Shown piece by piece: positions 1 through 19,725 of a stretch of DNA of 64,000 nt. The stretch's first letter is position 1, and the number at the start of each line of letters is the position of its first letter. The notes under the pieces are model-generated. The model was not told the origin of the DNA. It saw nothing but the letters and a program-made list of their open reading frames with translations, and searched no databases. The DNA is taken from the NCBI GenBank assembly GCA_021397835.1, contig JAJFZO010000566.1:558001-622000 (forward strand), read 5' to 3'. This stretch comes from Moringa oleifera (taxonomy: Eukaryota > Streptophyta > Magnoliopsida > Brassicales > Moringaceae). Both the position numbers and the translations under genes were made by a program.

Positions 1-594
1 AGTTGAAAATGTTGACTTCAAAATCTAAAAGTTAGATTTATCATTTATCCCACTTGGACACGCGTCAGCCCAGTGCACCTTCAAACACGTATCAAACCTG
101 GAATAACTTGACCCGTCCAGGTCCAAGGATCCTGGAGCCTAAGACCCGTTAACCCATAATTCGCCCCCCCCCCCCAAAAAAAAAAGAAAAAACAAATAAA
201 GAAAATAAAAATTCGATCTCAAAATTATCACGTATATAAAGAGATTCCCGTTCTGATTCCTCAAACGCGAGGCTACTGTTCGGTTATTTCCTTCCTTTCA
301 TCTCTCTCTCCCTCTCTAGCTTATCGAACGAAGCCCACTATCAACTTCGAAGGTCGTGTCACCGACGTGCACAGGGTGAGCCAAAGGCTTTTTAACATTT
401 ATATTTGGTCGCCAACGAATCGAGGTAAAAATTGACACTCTTCATTTTCTCGAGCAACCTGGCAGAGTGTCAGTTCTCCGAGTCGTCATGCAATTTTGAA
501 GTGTTTTATGTACTATTTGTTGAGAGAAGAAACAGATAAGTTTTCAGTGTGCTTGATTTTTTGGGGGAAAATTTGTGTGTTTTTAGGGGCAAAG
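1..594 (+). promoter_or_regulatory. Promoter and 5' leader of the NAD synthetase gene
   Basis: A TATA-like motif (TATATAAA) lies at 233-240, followed by a CT-rich stretch typical of plant 5' leaders at about 300-320. The chosen start codon is at 595. A minimal upstream reading frame (ATG plus two codons and a stop) sits at 487-498. An in-frame upstream ATG at 508 would add 29 residues, but homologues begin with the MRLLKVAT peptide encoded from 595. The transcription start is inferred, not seen. Confidence 0.5.
487..498 (+). promoter_or_regulatory. Three-codon upstream ORF in the NAD synthetase leader
   Basis: ATG CAA TTT TGA is read directly from the sequence about 100 bases before the main start. 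If the leader begins near the TATA motif at 233, ribosomes would meet this mini-frame first. A regulatory effect is only a possibility. Confidence 0.3.
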
Positions 595-3500
595 ATGAGG
601 CTGTTGAAAGTGGCGACGTGTAACTTGAACCAATGGGCTATGGATTTTGATTGCAATTTGAAGAACATAAAGGAGTCGATAGCTGAGGCTAAAGAGGCTG
701 GAGCTGTGATCAGGCTCGGTCCCGAGCTTGAGATCACTGGTTATGGCTGTGAGGATCATTTCTTGGAGCTTGATACCATTTCTCATGCGTGAGTTCTTAT
801 TCTTTAGGTAACTTCCTTTGCATGTTTTCAATTGGAAAGGTAGGTACTTGCATTCTGCTTGGCATCAAGTTGCTTCTAAAGTTTCTGTTATTTCTATCAG
901 TTCACTCCATTAATTACTCACTGAGGAATTGATTGCAGAATTTACTACTCTGTGGAGATCTGGATACTTTTGATTTGGCAATAAGTCCATTGTCTTGTTA
1001 ATTAGTAGGATATAGATAATGCAATTTGTTAAATGGAGGCAGTTCCACATATTTAGTTGGGAGTCTCTTATCCTTTGTTTCTTAAAGGACCACTAGTAAG
1101 TTTTCTTCTACTTGAAGTGATTATATCCAAATTAAGTTTTAAGTAAGAGTTTTAAACTATACTAAGTATGCACTGAGTGTAGAGTGCAGAGACACAACTT
1201 GTTAGTATTTATATGAAATAATGGCCTTGTACTGTGTTGAAGTGTTGTGAACTTTCCATCTATATTGTGATCATTTGTTTGAATATCCTCCATTATATGA
1301 AAAGAAAAGTTGGAAAAATGATGCTTAATTTATCTCAACTGCCTCTGGTGGTAGTTTCTGACATCATTTACACTTGGTAATTTGGTTGCAGATGGGACTG
1401 CCTAAAAGAATTACTGCTTGGTGATTGGACGGATGGCATATTGTGCAGCATAGGAATGCCTGTAATTAAAGGATCAGAGCGTTACAATTGTCAAGTTTTG
1501 TGTTTGAACAGAAAAATTATCATGATACGTCCAAAATTATGGCTTGCAAATGATGGAAATTACAGAGAGCTGCGGTGGTTTACTGGATGGAAGCTAAGTG
1601 AGCAGCTTGTGGACTTTCAGCTCCCAAGCGAAATTTCTGAGGCTTTGTCACAGAAATCAGTACCTTTTGGCTATGGATTCATTCAGTTTTCAGACACGTA
1701 AGTTAGAATGTTGTTTCCTCTGTTTTCTATTACTTGGTAATGTCTTTCCAATATTAGGCTGGAGTTGTCCACATGCTTGGAGCATGTGGAAGGTTTTATA
1801 TACATGTCTGTTGTACCTATCGAGATTTTATTCCTGGATATGAGTTGATTAAATCTGATTTAGGGCTTTTTCCTTCACCTACAAGCCTAATGCTAATTTC
1901 TATCCTTTTGTGTTTGTTAGAGCTGTTGCAGCTGAAGTTTGTGAAGAGCTTTTTACTCCTATTCCTCCTCATGCTGAGCTTGCACTAAATGGGGTTGAAG
2001 TATTTATGAATGCAAGTGGAAGTCACCACCAGTTAAGAAAGCTAGATCTTCGTCTCCGTGCTTTTATAGGTGCTACTCACACTCGTGGAGGGGTTTACAT
2101 GTATAGTAATCACCAAGGATGTGATGGTGGCCGCCTATATTATGGTACATAAAATACTCTCAATAAAGTAGACATCTTTTATCTTTATTATTTCAATACT
2201 TTTATGTGGCATAAAGGGATCTTCTAGACTACATTCATCAACCCATCTAAATAAAGAATCTTAGTTTACTCACTGCATCTTTTAATAACTTTACTTTTCT
2301 GTTAGTTCTTCTGTTATTTTTTTTGAAGAATTTGTATCCATGACAGAGAACATGTTGTTTGACGTAATGTGGTCGTACTTGATTTGTTATAGATGGATGT
2401 TCTTGTGTTGTTATAAATGGGGATGTGGTTGCCCAAGGCTCACAGTTCTCTTTGAAGGATGTTGAGGTTGTGGTTGCTCAAGTAGACCTAGATGCGGTAT
2501 GTTATAATTTCAATATTTGTGGATGTGTTATTGTATAATGTGTGTGCTCGGATTGCTAGAGTGTTTTAAGTTCACTCTGATTATTATAATTTTCTGGTGT
2601 ATACTTCAAATGTCCGACCCTGATTCTTTTGCTTATTGAATGGCAGGTTGCTAGTCTGAGAGGATCTATAAGTAGTTTTCAAGAACAAGCAAGCTGCAAA
2701 AACAAAATATCATCAGTAACAGTGCCATATAATCTTTGTCAGTCTTTCAATCTGAAAGTATCACTTTCTAGTCCAATGAAGGTCAGTTCTTGGTCTATTA
2801 AACTTTTTAGATAAAGATCGTTTGATATTTACACCAAAATTTATTGCCTCAGTCTGGTTTTCTGATTCTTTTATGGAACTATGTGATAGATCAATTATCT
2901 ACTTACTTGGTGGCCATTTTTAGGAATTCTTCAGCTTGAGTTTTGGCTGATTGTCTACTTTTTGCTTCTAACAAAATACATCAGTTTAAATCATTGCACT
3001 TTTGTTTTTTTGAAATTTTAGATGTGCTTAAGTTTTAACATGGTTTACAATTGTAGATCATGTATCACTCTCCTGATGAGGAAATCGCCTTTGGGCCTGG
3101 TTGCTGGCTGTGGGACTACTTAAGAAGAAGTGGAGCTTCTGGATTTTTGCTTCCTCTTTCTGGTGGAGCTGATAGCTCTGCGGTGGCTGCTATAGTTGGC
3201 TGCATGTGCCAACTTGTTGTAAAAGGTCAGTTTAAGAAGCTCATTGTTCTGTTACAGCATCCTAATCATCCACTTTATTGTATAAGTTTTATCTTATTGC
3301 AAAACCAGCATAAGATAATACTGTGTGGATAACTAGGAAAAGGCATTCTGAATGTTAGATAAGATACATATTTTTTCTACATCTTTTGAGTTGGGGGTGC
3401 TATTGTTGCATCTTCAAGAAAAGGATTATTCTTTTTTATTAAAAAGGGACAGCAATACAGTATGTGCAAAAAGGTTCAAAATTAAGGTTGTCTCACAGAT

Positions 3501-6500
3501 AAGAGGCAGGGTCTAGTAACTTTTTTTAATGTTCCCGTCAATCTTCTGTATTGTAGAAATATGGTCTAACACTGCCGACATGGTTCATGAATAATAGACA
3601 TTGTATATGCCCTCATTTGCAAAGCATCTTGAACTTATATCTCAGAGTCTGATACTACTTCCTATGGTCCCTTTGCATAGCAGTGTGCTTCCTTATGATG
3701 TTTCATTGTATTTTAAACATATAAAGCCTTGCTACCAAAAGTATTCTTCCTCATAAACCTAGAAAGGCAAGCTAACACGAAAAAAGTATGACTTGAACTA
3801 TTATTAACTTGATTTAAGTTAGTTTGGTAACCAACCTGTGAAGCTAACTTCTAAGTGAACTTGCTGCATAGTCATGAACTTATTGTTTGGGGTATTGGAG
3901 AAGGGAAACATGGAACAGCTTTCATGTGGTGTCTTGTCCTGTCTGCCAGTATAAGTTTGAAAATGCAGCAGAAGCAGTGAGCCAGAAAGAATAGCGCTTC
4001 TTATCTAATGAACCCTGAAACTAAAGTTTAGTGTGACATCTTCTGATTGTGATCTATTCATTGGTTGGTCATGTACGTTACGTGTAGAGATTGCAAATGG
4101 GGATGAACAAGTTAAGGTGGATGCAATACGAATTGGACATTACACTGATGGACAATTTCCTACTGACAGCAAAGAATTTGCAAAACGCATATTTTATACA
4201 GTATTTATGGGGTCTGAAAACAGGTGAGTATATGTACAAATATGCAGTTCTTTTTTTTCCTTAGGACTGTTGTAATTGCATTATGCTGACACTCACTGCA
4301 GTAAGCAGTAATGCTGATTTATGCAACCCTGCCAATTACAATGGAGAAAAGCACTTAAGTTTCCTGGATGCTCTGCATCTCCTTGTTTTGATCATAATAT
4401 AGTCTGAGATCTTCATAATTTTCTTCTATGAACCTGATGCTGAGAACTTATTTCTTAGAAGTTATCATGAAGATGTTATTGTTGCCTTATTAAATTTTCT
4501 GATAAGAATTATTGGCTTATTAATTGGACTCTTAATTTCATGAGAAAGAAGTGATCAAAGGAACATAGTATTATTTTAGATGCATTTTCCCAAATGCATT
4601 AGTGATACAAATAATGTAATCGGTCTTCGAGGAACATAACTATCTGTCAGGTAGAAGATAACAGTTGGAAAAGAGTAATCATGGTATATAGCTTGTCACC
4701 TAGGATCACTTCTCAATGAAGCTGATTACTTGATAGAAAGTTGTTATTCCTTTTCGATTTTCAGAATGTCTGGATTTCTATACCTTGAAATCTAAGATTA
4801 GTATGTACATTATCAGTTTTTCTTTTGTCTTTGTCGCTGTTCTGTGCAGTTCTGAAGCAACAAGGATGCGGGCAAAGACTCTAGCCGATGAGATTGGTTC
4901 TTGGCATCTTGACGTTTGCATAGATGGTGTTGTTTCTGCTTTGCTATCTTTGTTTCAAACACTTACGGGAAAGCAACCGCGTTATAAGGTAAAACAAGGA
5001 TCAAAGCCTTCCTCATTCTTTGACTGTAGATGCCATTGCCACCATACAATTGTCAGTAAGGCGACAGTCCAGTCAATATGATTCTCTTTGTTTCTATGCA
5101 TTGGAATTCAGATCATAAATAATATTAACACTTTTGTCTCTGTATCTTCCTGGAGGTGTACTTTTCTGGTCAAGGGTGTATTTTTCATTTGATTGGGAAT
5201 TATCCTTTTCTTTTCCTGTTAAGTACTTCAAAGCTTTTATGATGATCCAGGTCTACATTGGGCCTGTTAGTACTCAGTGGCTTGTCAACAGGGACTGACT
5301 GGATCACAATGTACTGTTTCAAATGTTTGTTTGATATGGGTACTCTTTGACAGGTAGATGGGGGATCTAACATTGAGAACCTAGGGTTGCAAAACATTCA
5401 AGCTCGGATAAGAATGGTCCTAGCATTTATGTTAGCATCTCTGTTGCCCTGGGTTCATAACAAACCTGGGTTTTTCCTTGTTCTAGGAAGTTCCAACGTA
5501 GATGAAGCATTGCGTGGTTATCTAACAAAGGTACTATACTCTTCTGAGTCAATTTAGCATATCTATTCACATGTTATATCTTCTCTCATTTTTTTCTTTA
5601 AATAATCCCTACGTTTAATTTAGTTGTATTAATTTGGCTAGTTATTTCTCTCTCAAGACGATTTGACACAACTTAGTCTCTTCTTCACAGTATGATTGCA
5701 GCTCAGCAGACATAAATCCCATCGGAAGTATCAGTAAGCAGGATCTTAGGACATTCCTGCGGTGGGCTGCCACCCATCTTGGTTATTCATCCTTGGCAGA
5801 AATTGAAGCTGCTCCACCTACTGCTGAATTGGAGCCTATTCGTGCGAACTATAGCCAGGTATTCTTTCAGCATAGTTACCATCATCTTCCTTGACCTTCT
5901 CAGCCTCCCTCCCTTCCCCACTTCAGTTTCTGCCAGACATACTCTAAGAACAATGCAAGTTGCTGTTGGAAGAAGCAAATTCTAACAACATTTGAGATGT
6001 TTACTCCAGCCCGGAAATGTTTTAAATTATGTTTTTGATTTTTTTTTTCACTTGCGTTTGCTTCCTTTCTTGGAAGTCAGTGTCTTTCTTTTTCTCTCTT
6101 TCCTGTGTTCTAGTTTCTTCATCCTAAAATCTGCATAGCCTTTTCATGAGTCTGCTACATACCCGTTTCCCTAGTCTTTTGAATTGCATTTGTCAAGTTC
6201 CTTCTTAGGTCTTATGTTTGCTTACAAGAATCCCCGAGGTTCCAATGTGCTTATGGTATATATAAGATGAAATGGATGGTGAGCAACAGGATGTGGGTTT
6301 TTTTTTTTTTCCAATTTTGCTGCAACTTTGATTAATTATAGTTGGCCCAACTATTTCAACTTATTGGCAAAAAATGCATGTGCTGTCTTCATTCTCAACC
6401 TGCTAGATATATTCATTTTTACTCTGTTCTCTTTGAGTTGATGTTTCTTGATGTGTTTCATTTTTGTTAAATGATTAAAATTAAATTAGCAAAATTCTAA

Positions 6501-7537
6501 AGTGAATTTAACTCTACATTTTATGCACAACAGCTTGATGAAGTGGACATGGGAATGACTTATGAGGAACTCTCAGTCTATGGGAGGTTGCGGAAAATTT
6601 TCCGCTGTGGTCCAGTATCTATGTTTAAGGTTTGATTTTAAACTCCTTGATGTCTCAAATGTTACTTCAAAGATTTAATCATTCTGGTATATCTGCATGT
6701 CTCTTCTTTTTAAAATTCTTCCCAGTGCACTGTGTTGGTAGCCATATGCAGAGACTTTAACTATTTTGCTTAGTTTAATAGGTCCAACCATATTACTCTC
6801 TTTACAGAATCACACCGGTGAATGCACCTCTGAGTTGCATAGCATCTTTAAGGACTCATGTTAATAAAAGTTTGATATAAATTTGGAGGGACACTATCCA
6901 TGTGAAGAAATTAATCCTTTTCTTAATAACATGAACTTTGACCACAAAAAATTCACTCTCCCTTTTGGATATGCTTACTGAGGCTGCTGCTTCATAAACA
7001 ACAAAGAATCATTCATTCCAAAACTCTAGTTAAAACGAAAGTCCCCTTATGGCAGTCAGAAACTCATCTCTATACTTCTATTTCTTGTCACAGAATCTCT
7101 GCTACAAATGGGGTGCAAGGTTAACCCCTACTGAGGTGGCTGAAAAAGTGAAGCACTTCTTCAAGTATTACTCCATTAATCGACACAAAATGACTGTACT
7201 TACACCTTCTTATCATGCTGAGGTTTGTAACTTTGCATCACCTTTTTTTCGCTCTGGTAAATTCCAGTACGCTTTTCTTCAGAAAGAGCTTACCTGTAAT
7301 TTTTTTATGCAGAGTTATTCACCAGAGGATAATAGGTTTGATCTTCGTCAGTTCCTTTACAATGCAAGATGGCCGTATCAATTTCGCAAGATTGATGAAC
7401 TTGTTGAGGAGTTGGATGGTGACAAAGTTGCTTTCTCAGAATCAAGTGACCATGAAAATTTTGGTACGACCTCAAATGCTGGAGGTGGGATGGGAGTTGT
7501 AGCAGCAGGCTCAGGGGATCCAAGAGCTGGCCTCTGA
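595..7537 (+). CDS. Glutamine-dependent NAD(+) synthetase
   Basis: It makes NAD from deamido-NAD using ATP and glutamine, the last step of NAD biosynthesis, in the cytosol. Thirteen exons join in frame: 595-788, 1392-1697, 1921-2144, 2393-2496, 2647-2781, 3057-3225, 4088-4223, 4850-4988, 5354-5530, 5691-5858, 6534-6629, 7094-7222 and 7313-7537, giving 733 residues, close to the Arabidopsis enzyme. The N-terminal nitrilase-type glutaminase half carries GPELE at 42-46 and the likely catalytic Cys174 in AEVCEEL. The C-terminal synthetase half has the ATP-pyrophosphatase P-loop SGGADSS at 356-362. Further conserved blocks include GSSNVDE and [16 protein letters not shown]. All junctions are GT-AG and no lesion was seen. 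The gene is tail to tail with BiP. Confidence 0.95.
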
Positions 7538-8688
7538 TTTGGAATATATTTCTCATAAAAACTTGTGTAGCAAACCGGCATTTGCTGGTGCCTTTTTTGG
7601 TTTTCTAATTGCATAATTGTTCCCACGAAAGTGGTTCTAGACTGTTAGTTTCTGCCGATGCCAATAATAAATATATATTCTTTCAATTTAATGTAATTTT
7701 TATAATTTTACTATTCACGATTTCTTATCATTTTGGAATGAGGAGAGCGAGGCCACTGAGTTTTCTCATTGGACGAAAAGGTCCACCTTTCCACCATTGT
7801 TTACCAATTTTCTCGAGTTTCGAGAATCAGTTTCTAGAGTACCTAGAAACTGCAGGAGCTACATCAAGTGGTGGAGCTACCTGCCATTCAAATTGAGATG
7901 AGGTTATGCCACTGTCTATTGGCCCTGTGCCAGCCTTCAGGTGCTAGTACTTTTTTAGTTAGATATTTTATCTTATTTTTGTTGGTTTTCTTAAATAAAA
8001 GGAAAAAATAGTTTTTTAATTTAGTATAATAATGAAAAATTATTTATACATATTTAATTTAATTATTTTCTGATAAACAATTTTAAGAAATGAAAAAAAT
8101 TTACACTGATTATGTAAAAGCTATTATATTTATATTTTGTTTCAAATTACAAAATTACATAAATAAGTATAAACAAAAATTTCACTTTATAAATTCAAAA
8201 AAATAAGATAAAGTAAAACATAAATTTTTTAAATATAATTAATTTAGAAAAAACAAAATCAATTAAACAAATTCTTTTCCATTTTTCTTTCTCATTATTC
8301 TCCCAATGCCAAACCAGAAGGATAGGAACAGCACCCTTACACTGGGAACTAAGTAATATTATTATATAAGCAAACCTTCTCCATCCTAAAATGACATTCA
8401 ACAACAGGATTAAAGCCTAACAGTTACTGGCACAAATAGAGGATTTGTTAAGGACTTCGGAAATTGTTCTTTAATATATTAAAGCAAAATAAAACTGGTA
8501 AAAGACATCGGATCTCTTAAAAAGTATTCTCAACCCAAAAAAAAAAAAAAAAAGGTTCGAAGAAAGGAAACAATTCTCCCTCAGCTTCCTACCATCAGAA
8601 AAATTACAGTATCCTCATCTCACCTACACTATCTCCATTCTTTCTGCTTCTTGCCCTCTCCATAGTGGGTCAATGAAAATAAAGATGT
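7538..8688. other. Tail-to-tail intergenic region between NAD synthetase and BiP
   Basis: It contains the two 3' untranslated regions. A run of AATAAA-like signals follows the NAD synthetase stop near 7660-7700, and an AT-rich tract spans about 7960-8270. No coding homology was recognised in any frame. Confidence 0.5.
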
Positions 8689-12429
<3,741 letters not shown>

Positions 12430-12556
12430 CGCGCAGCGTACCTCTTCTATCTCTCACACACAAACACTTTCCCTGCTCTCTGCTACGTGGAGAATGGAAC
12501 TGAGTTTTGAAAGTGGCTCTGTTGGTTTGAGTTGAATCGCGCGTGGGGATTGGAGG

Positions 12557-12564
12557 CTTTTATA
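12557..12564 (-). promoter_or_regulatory. TATA box of the BiP gene
   Basis: On the minus strand the motif TATAAAAG lies about 130 bases upstream of the BiP start codon, with GC-rich flanks. Spacing fits a short 5' leader. Confidence 0.65.
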
Positions 12565-12638
12565 GATGGCCGCATCTAACGTGCAACGGTGCAAGTCTTG
12601 AATCACAGGGACACGAGATGGGAGAACATGTCATCGGT

Positions 12639-12654
12639 GATGACGTGGACCAAT
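12639..12654 (-). promoter_or_regulatory. ER stress element (P-UPRE / ERSE-II type) upstream of BiP
   Basis: Read on the minus strand the 16 bases are ATTGGTCCACGTCATC, which equals the plant unfolded-protein-response element known from BiP promoters and also fits ERSE-II (ATTGG-N-CCACG). In plants such elements are bound by bZIP28/bZIP60, with NF-Y on the CCAAT half. The site is about 75 bases beyond the TATA box. A G-box core CACGTG lies at 12733-12738. Confidence 0.85.
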
Positions 12655-12732
12655 CAGATTTCTAGAACGGATCCGTCTAGCCAATTAAATTGGATCTCGT
12701 GTTGGGACGATCGTCGCCGTTCATTAGATAAA

Positions 12733-12738
12733 CACGTG
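12733..12738. promoter_or_regulatory. G-box (CACGTG) in the BiP upstream region
   Basis: A palindromic CACGTG within ACACGTGT, about 80 bases distal to the ER stress element. It is a common bZIP/bHLH target; a role here is inferred from position only. Confidence 0.4.
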
Positions 12739-12899
12739 TCAATCTTTCATTCGCTTGTATTTCATCTTTTCTTTTCTATTTTTCATTTACGCTTCTTCCC
12801 TTCCAATTGGAATTTTCCACAAAAACAAGTAATCAACCTAAACTACCATCGTATTCATCTTACTTTTAAAATATTTATTTTTTATTCAATAATAAAATA

Positions 12900-13300
12900 T
12901 AAAATAAATATCATCTATAATATATAATTTTACCCTATTTTTAATTAAATTATACTAAAATTTTAATAATTAAAATATTTAAATTAAAAATATTTTATAA
13001 TAAATTTTAACTTAAAATTTTACATAAATATAAAAAAAATATTTCATATGTTATCATAAAAAATTTTAAAAATTTTTAGAGCTAAAAAATTTTTAAATTA
13101 CATTATAAAAAATTTTAAAAATTTTAAAAAATAATTTGTTAATGAAATATTATTCAGACTTAAGAGATGAAATTGAAATAAATTTAAAATCTATTTAAGT
13201 AATTTTTTAAATTATTTTAATAATAAAATATTATTAATTTTTTATATTTATTTTTATTGAGATCCAATTTAAACAAAATTAATGAAGAAAAATTATTTAG
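12900..13300 (+). repeat. AT-rich dispersed repeat, copy A
   Basis: This very AT-rich stretch shares an ordered series of words with 57.7-58.2 kb: a TAATAAATTTT(A/G)ACTTAAAATTTT core, a CATAAATATAAAAAAA block and a TCATAAAAAATTTTAAAA block in the same order and spacing. Two further copies in reverse orientation lie near 20.6-20.85 and 27.4-27.66 kb. Boundaries are approximate and the element class is unknown. Confidence 0.5.
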
Positions 13301-14041
13301 AGATTTTTTTAAAATAAAGTTAATTAAAGAAATAAATAAAATTTAAGGTTTAAAATAATATTTATTTTAAAATATAATTATAATACTAAAATTAAAAAAC
13401 TTAGCTTTATTTTTTAACACATTTTGATTAGAAAGGAGAAATTGAATTTAAAATATTTATTTTTAATCTCATATATACTAACATAAATATTAAATATAAA
13501 ATATGATCAACTTTTAAAGTAAATTATTTATAAAAATTAAATTTGATTGATAAAATAAATTTTTTGTTGCCAAAATAAATTTAATCTGCAAGAAAAGAAA
13601 ATAAAACTGATTGAATTGAATTTTAATTTTAAAATTTTTTATGGATTTAATTTGATTAAATACTTTAATAACTTTTATATTTTATAAGTATGTATTAAAC
13701 AAAAAAATCTACCTAACCAAAAAATTATCTCAGTAAAATATTCAAATTATTAGTAAAAATCTCTAATCCATTACTTTCTTTGTTTTTAAAAAATAATAAT
13801 ATATTGTTTTACGCCTGGCACAACCAATCAATGAGCTCCACGTGTACCTAAAGTTGCCATGAAGTGTCAAACAAAAATCTGATGGCAATTTCTCTCGGCT
13901 TCTTGTGTTGTATGCAGTATGCACACTCTGAATTCACTGTTTACGCCTTTGGCCAACCAACTCTCTCTGTATCTCTAGATTCCGGGAAGGAAGAGGCACC
14001 AAGATTTCGGGCCGAAACTTTACCCTAAGAATAATTGTAAG
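13300..14041. other. AT-rich intergenic DNA and former beta-amylase promoter
   Basis: Low-complexity AT-rich DNA up to about 13.8 kb, then more balanced composition before the beta-amylase remnant. No coding potential was recognised. Confidence 0.4.
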
Positions 14042-16662
<2,621 letters not shown>

Positions 16663-19661
16663 GATCCTAATATTTTTCCTGCCAAGTTGGGTTGTGGAGT
16701 TAAATCATGCCACTCTTCCACATCGAAGTTTACGAACGGTAGAGTGGCTTTTGAATATTGTTAAGAAAGCTTCATGCATTTAGCAATTCAAGGTAGATTT
16801 TACATTTCCGCTGCCATCAATTGGATGCGTATACCTTGTACATGATCGATGACGTCTCATCTATTGTTGTGTAACGTATATAAATCCTCATTTATGATAT
16901 TTTTTCCCCTATATACAATGGGTTGTCAGTACAGGGCCTTCCTCACATTTTTGAAATGGTTGGCTTGTTTTCAGCTTTGTGGACCTTTTGACTTGAGTAT
17001 TGGATTACAGTGATTCCCTGACATTTGTTAGTAAATGATGGTAAAATCTTTGCCCTATTATATTTCTAGCTGACATTCTGAATGATAGCTGCTCTGTCCT
17101 GAAGCATACCTCCTCAATGGCGAAGTCTTGCAATTTTACTTGTTTCTGTTATTGTGATTCTATTGCTGGACATTTTACGTCATCTCTTATTATTCAGTTT
17201 GATACAGAAGAATGTTACTGTCAATCTCTCTGATACTATGAGCCTGACAGTAAAATTGTTATCAGAATGACTCGTATTTCTTTTAGGGCCAGCTGTTAGA
17301 GAGAAAGAGTAGCTGAACTGGTGGATGCTCTAAATGGAAAAATTAACTCCAGTTTCCATGCTGTGTGATTATGAGATCATGCTTCGAGTAGTTACCGTAT
17401 TTGCCTTCCAGGAAGCTGATCATGTGTTTCAAAGGGATAATTCAAGCTACAAATCATTCTTTTGAGGAAGTGAACCTACTCCACTTAATGATTTGAGTTC
17501 CTTGTGGAACTTGCAATGCATCTTCTTTTTGCTTGTAATATGGAGACACACCAGTGAGTTTCCAAGGTAATGATGCCCCGGCACTTCCAATTAGCCTTTT
17601 TGCTTTTAGAGCCGTAAACCTAGTTTGTGGCCCTAACTTAACTGCTACTTGTTTTGACATAGATTAACCATTTGCCCTTTCAGTGGTGTACTGCCTTTTC
17701 TTGATTGCTCTGTATTTTAAATGCAGATAGTCCTGTGCTTTCATTCTTTCCCAGCTCAGGAAGAATAAAGCTGCTTGATCCTTAAGGACAAGGTATCATC
17801 TTAAAATAATTTATGGAGTGTTTTTCTGTCGCATATGAAACTTGGCAGCGGACACGATATAACACGTTCACATATCTCCACGAATAATATAGATAATACC
17901 ATTGGTAAATGACACAGGGCAACAGTTGTTTTTTTTTTTTTTTAATGAATCATGATCTTCCTTCTAGACCACTAGGAATCTTTTTGATTTAGTTGTACCT
18001 AGATAAGTGCCACATCTAGCTACCTAATTTTTAATCTTTAATCTTGTAATTACCTTATCTGAAGTTGTTGCAAATCTTAATTGGCTTTCACACCACATTA
18101 TGACAAACAAATCTTTACAAAATGTGGTTAGAAGAAAAATAATCATTGTACAAATTGCTTGCCAAAATAAGGGAACCTGATTAGGTTTTATGGCATAGAC
18201 TCCAAAATCCAAATGAAGAAAATGGTTGATGGTATCTTTCTGCTGCAGGAACCAAAGTTCTCTATTAATACTCCTTATTGATAATATGATACCAAATTAG
18301 CAACCATGCATTGTTAAAAGTTCTTGATAGATAATGGCAAGGGCAAGGTACTGTTGGTGATAATGTTGTGGGTTAAAATGATAATAGTCATGAATGGTGT
18401 GTCAAGCTGTCATAAAGCTTGCTAAAGCAGAGTGATTAATATATTTAAGCGGAAAGGTGAGATGGTTGGTTAGTCAAGTAAAGGAATGTGCTGTTACTTA
18501 ATTGTGATATGACGCCCACCAGCCATAATAAAGTTTTGCCTGAAAGCTAGCTTTGTTTATCACCACATAATATGGTCCCAAAAAGGGTTAAAAAGGAGCT
18601 CAAATGTGAAGAATGTCTTATTATGATACAGTAAGCATGCAACATTAGCAGGAGATATCATGAGCAGTAATATAGCATTCTAGTGCTTGACTATTAGCTG
18701 ATCAGCTGTTTCTACGGTGCTTTGTTTCCACTAAAACGTGAGGATTTGAGCTCATCGGAATCATACCTTTCTCATAGATAGACAAGAGTAAGTTAAAGAG
18801 AAAGAGGGCTGAGTCCTATCATAGGAGTTATAGCATAAAGAAAATTTTATATCAGATATGCTCTAAAGATTTGAATTAATTAGTCTTTGGAATTGGATAT
18901 CTTGATTTTTTTAACAAGTCTTCACTAGCTACCATTTTAGGAATATCTTCCTATTTCTCAGAAGTTCTAGGAAAACAAGAGCATCAACAACAGCATTTCA
19001 GTATCAACACCACCAGCTACGTGCGTGAACCTCTAGTGACAATGAATTGACTCATACTCTTGTAGGTAATTAAGGTTTATGGAGAACTGTCACTTAGTAC
19101 AGTTTAAGTTATATCTTAGCTATTAACTTATGTTTAATAAATAATCAGGAGGTTGAAATGAGTGGTTGATTTTCGAAATGCTCTTACAATTAGTTCACCT
19201 AATCTGACCCGCTAATTTATCCTGTTTGTAGTGGGATAGGAAAATCAGGTTCATAGATGAAAAGCACCATTCACTAACTAGTAATTAATGAAGATATGGT
19301 TGAATACGATATGCATGAGCATTATAGAGACAAACAGCTCATGTGAGGTGATGAAGACAACACTTTCAACAGTGAAATAATGCCAGAAAGGCAACAAACC
19401 TATGCAGATACAAAGAATGGTGGGGAGTTGGAGAAGGTAAAAGCAAACATCCAAAAGCAGATTACCAAACCTGTAGAGCTAGAGCCATGCAACACAACGG
19501 GGTTGTAGGGTTGAAGGTAAAACCTCTAGTGTCATGGGATGACAGGAGATAGTGCATTTTGACTTGCGTGGTGTTCGCTAATGGGTATTGCATTTTCAAT
19601 CTGGCATCATAATTCTCCAAAGCTTTTGAGTAGGCTCGCAATATGAACAGTTGCCCTCCAA
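16663..19661. other. Three-kilobase intergenic region
   Basis: I recognise no gene here. A 68-codon minus-strand frame at 17660-17454 has no family I know and no supporting context. The sequence is moderately AT-rich with a poly-T at about 17930-17942. The distal part includes the promoter of the peptide gene. Confidence 0.4.
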
Positions 19662-19668
19662 TATAAAT
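19662..19668 (+). promoter_or_regulatory. TATA box of the PSY-like peptide gene
   Basis: TATAAAT about 64 bases upstream of the start codon at 19726, consistent with a short 5' leader. Confidence 0.55.
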
Positions 19669-19725
19669 CCATACCCTCTTAGCCTCTCATAGCCAGACTC
19701 TTATTTTAGACCACAAAAAACCCAA

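Noticed and set aside
17454..17660. 68-codon minus-strand frame with protein-like composition
   Set aside because: No known family, no promoter or neighbours supporting a gene.
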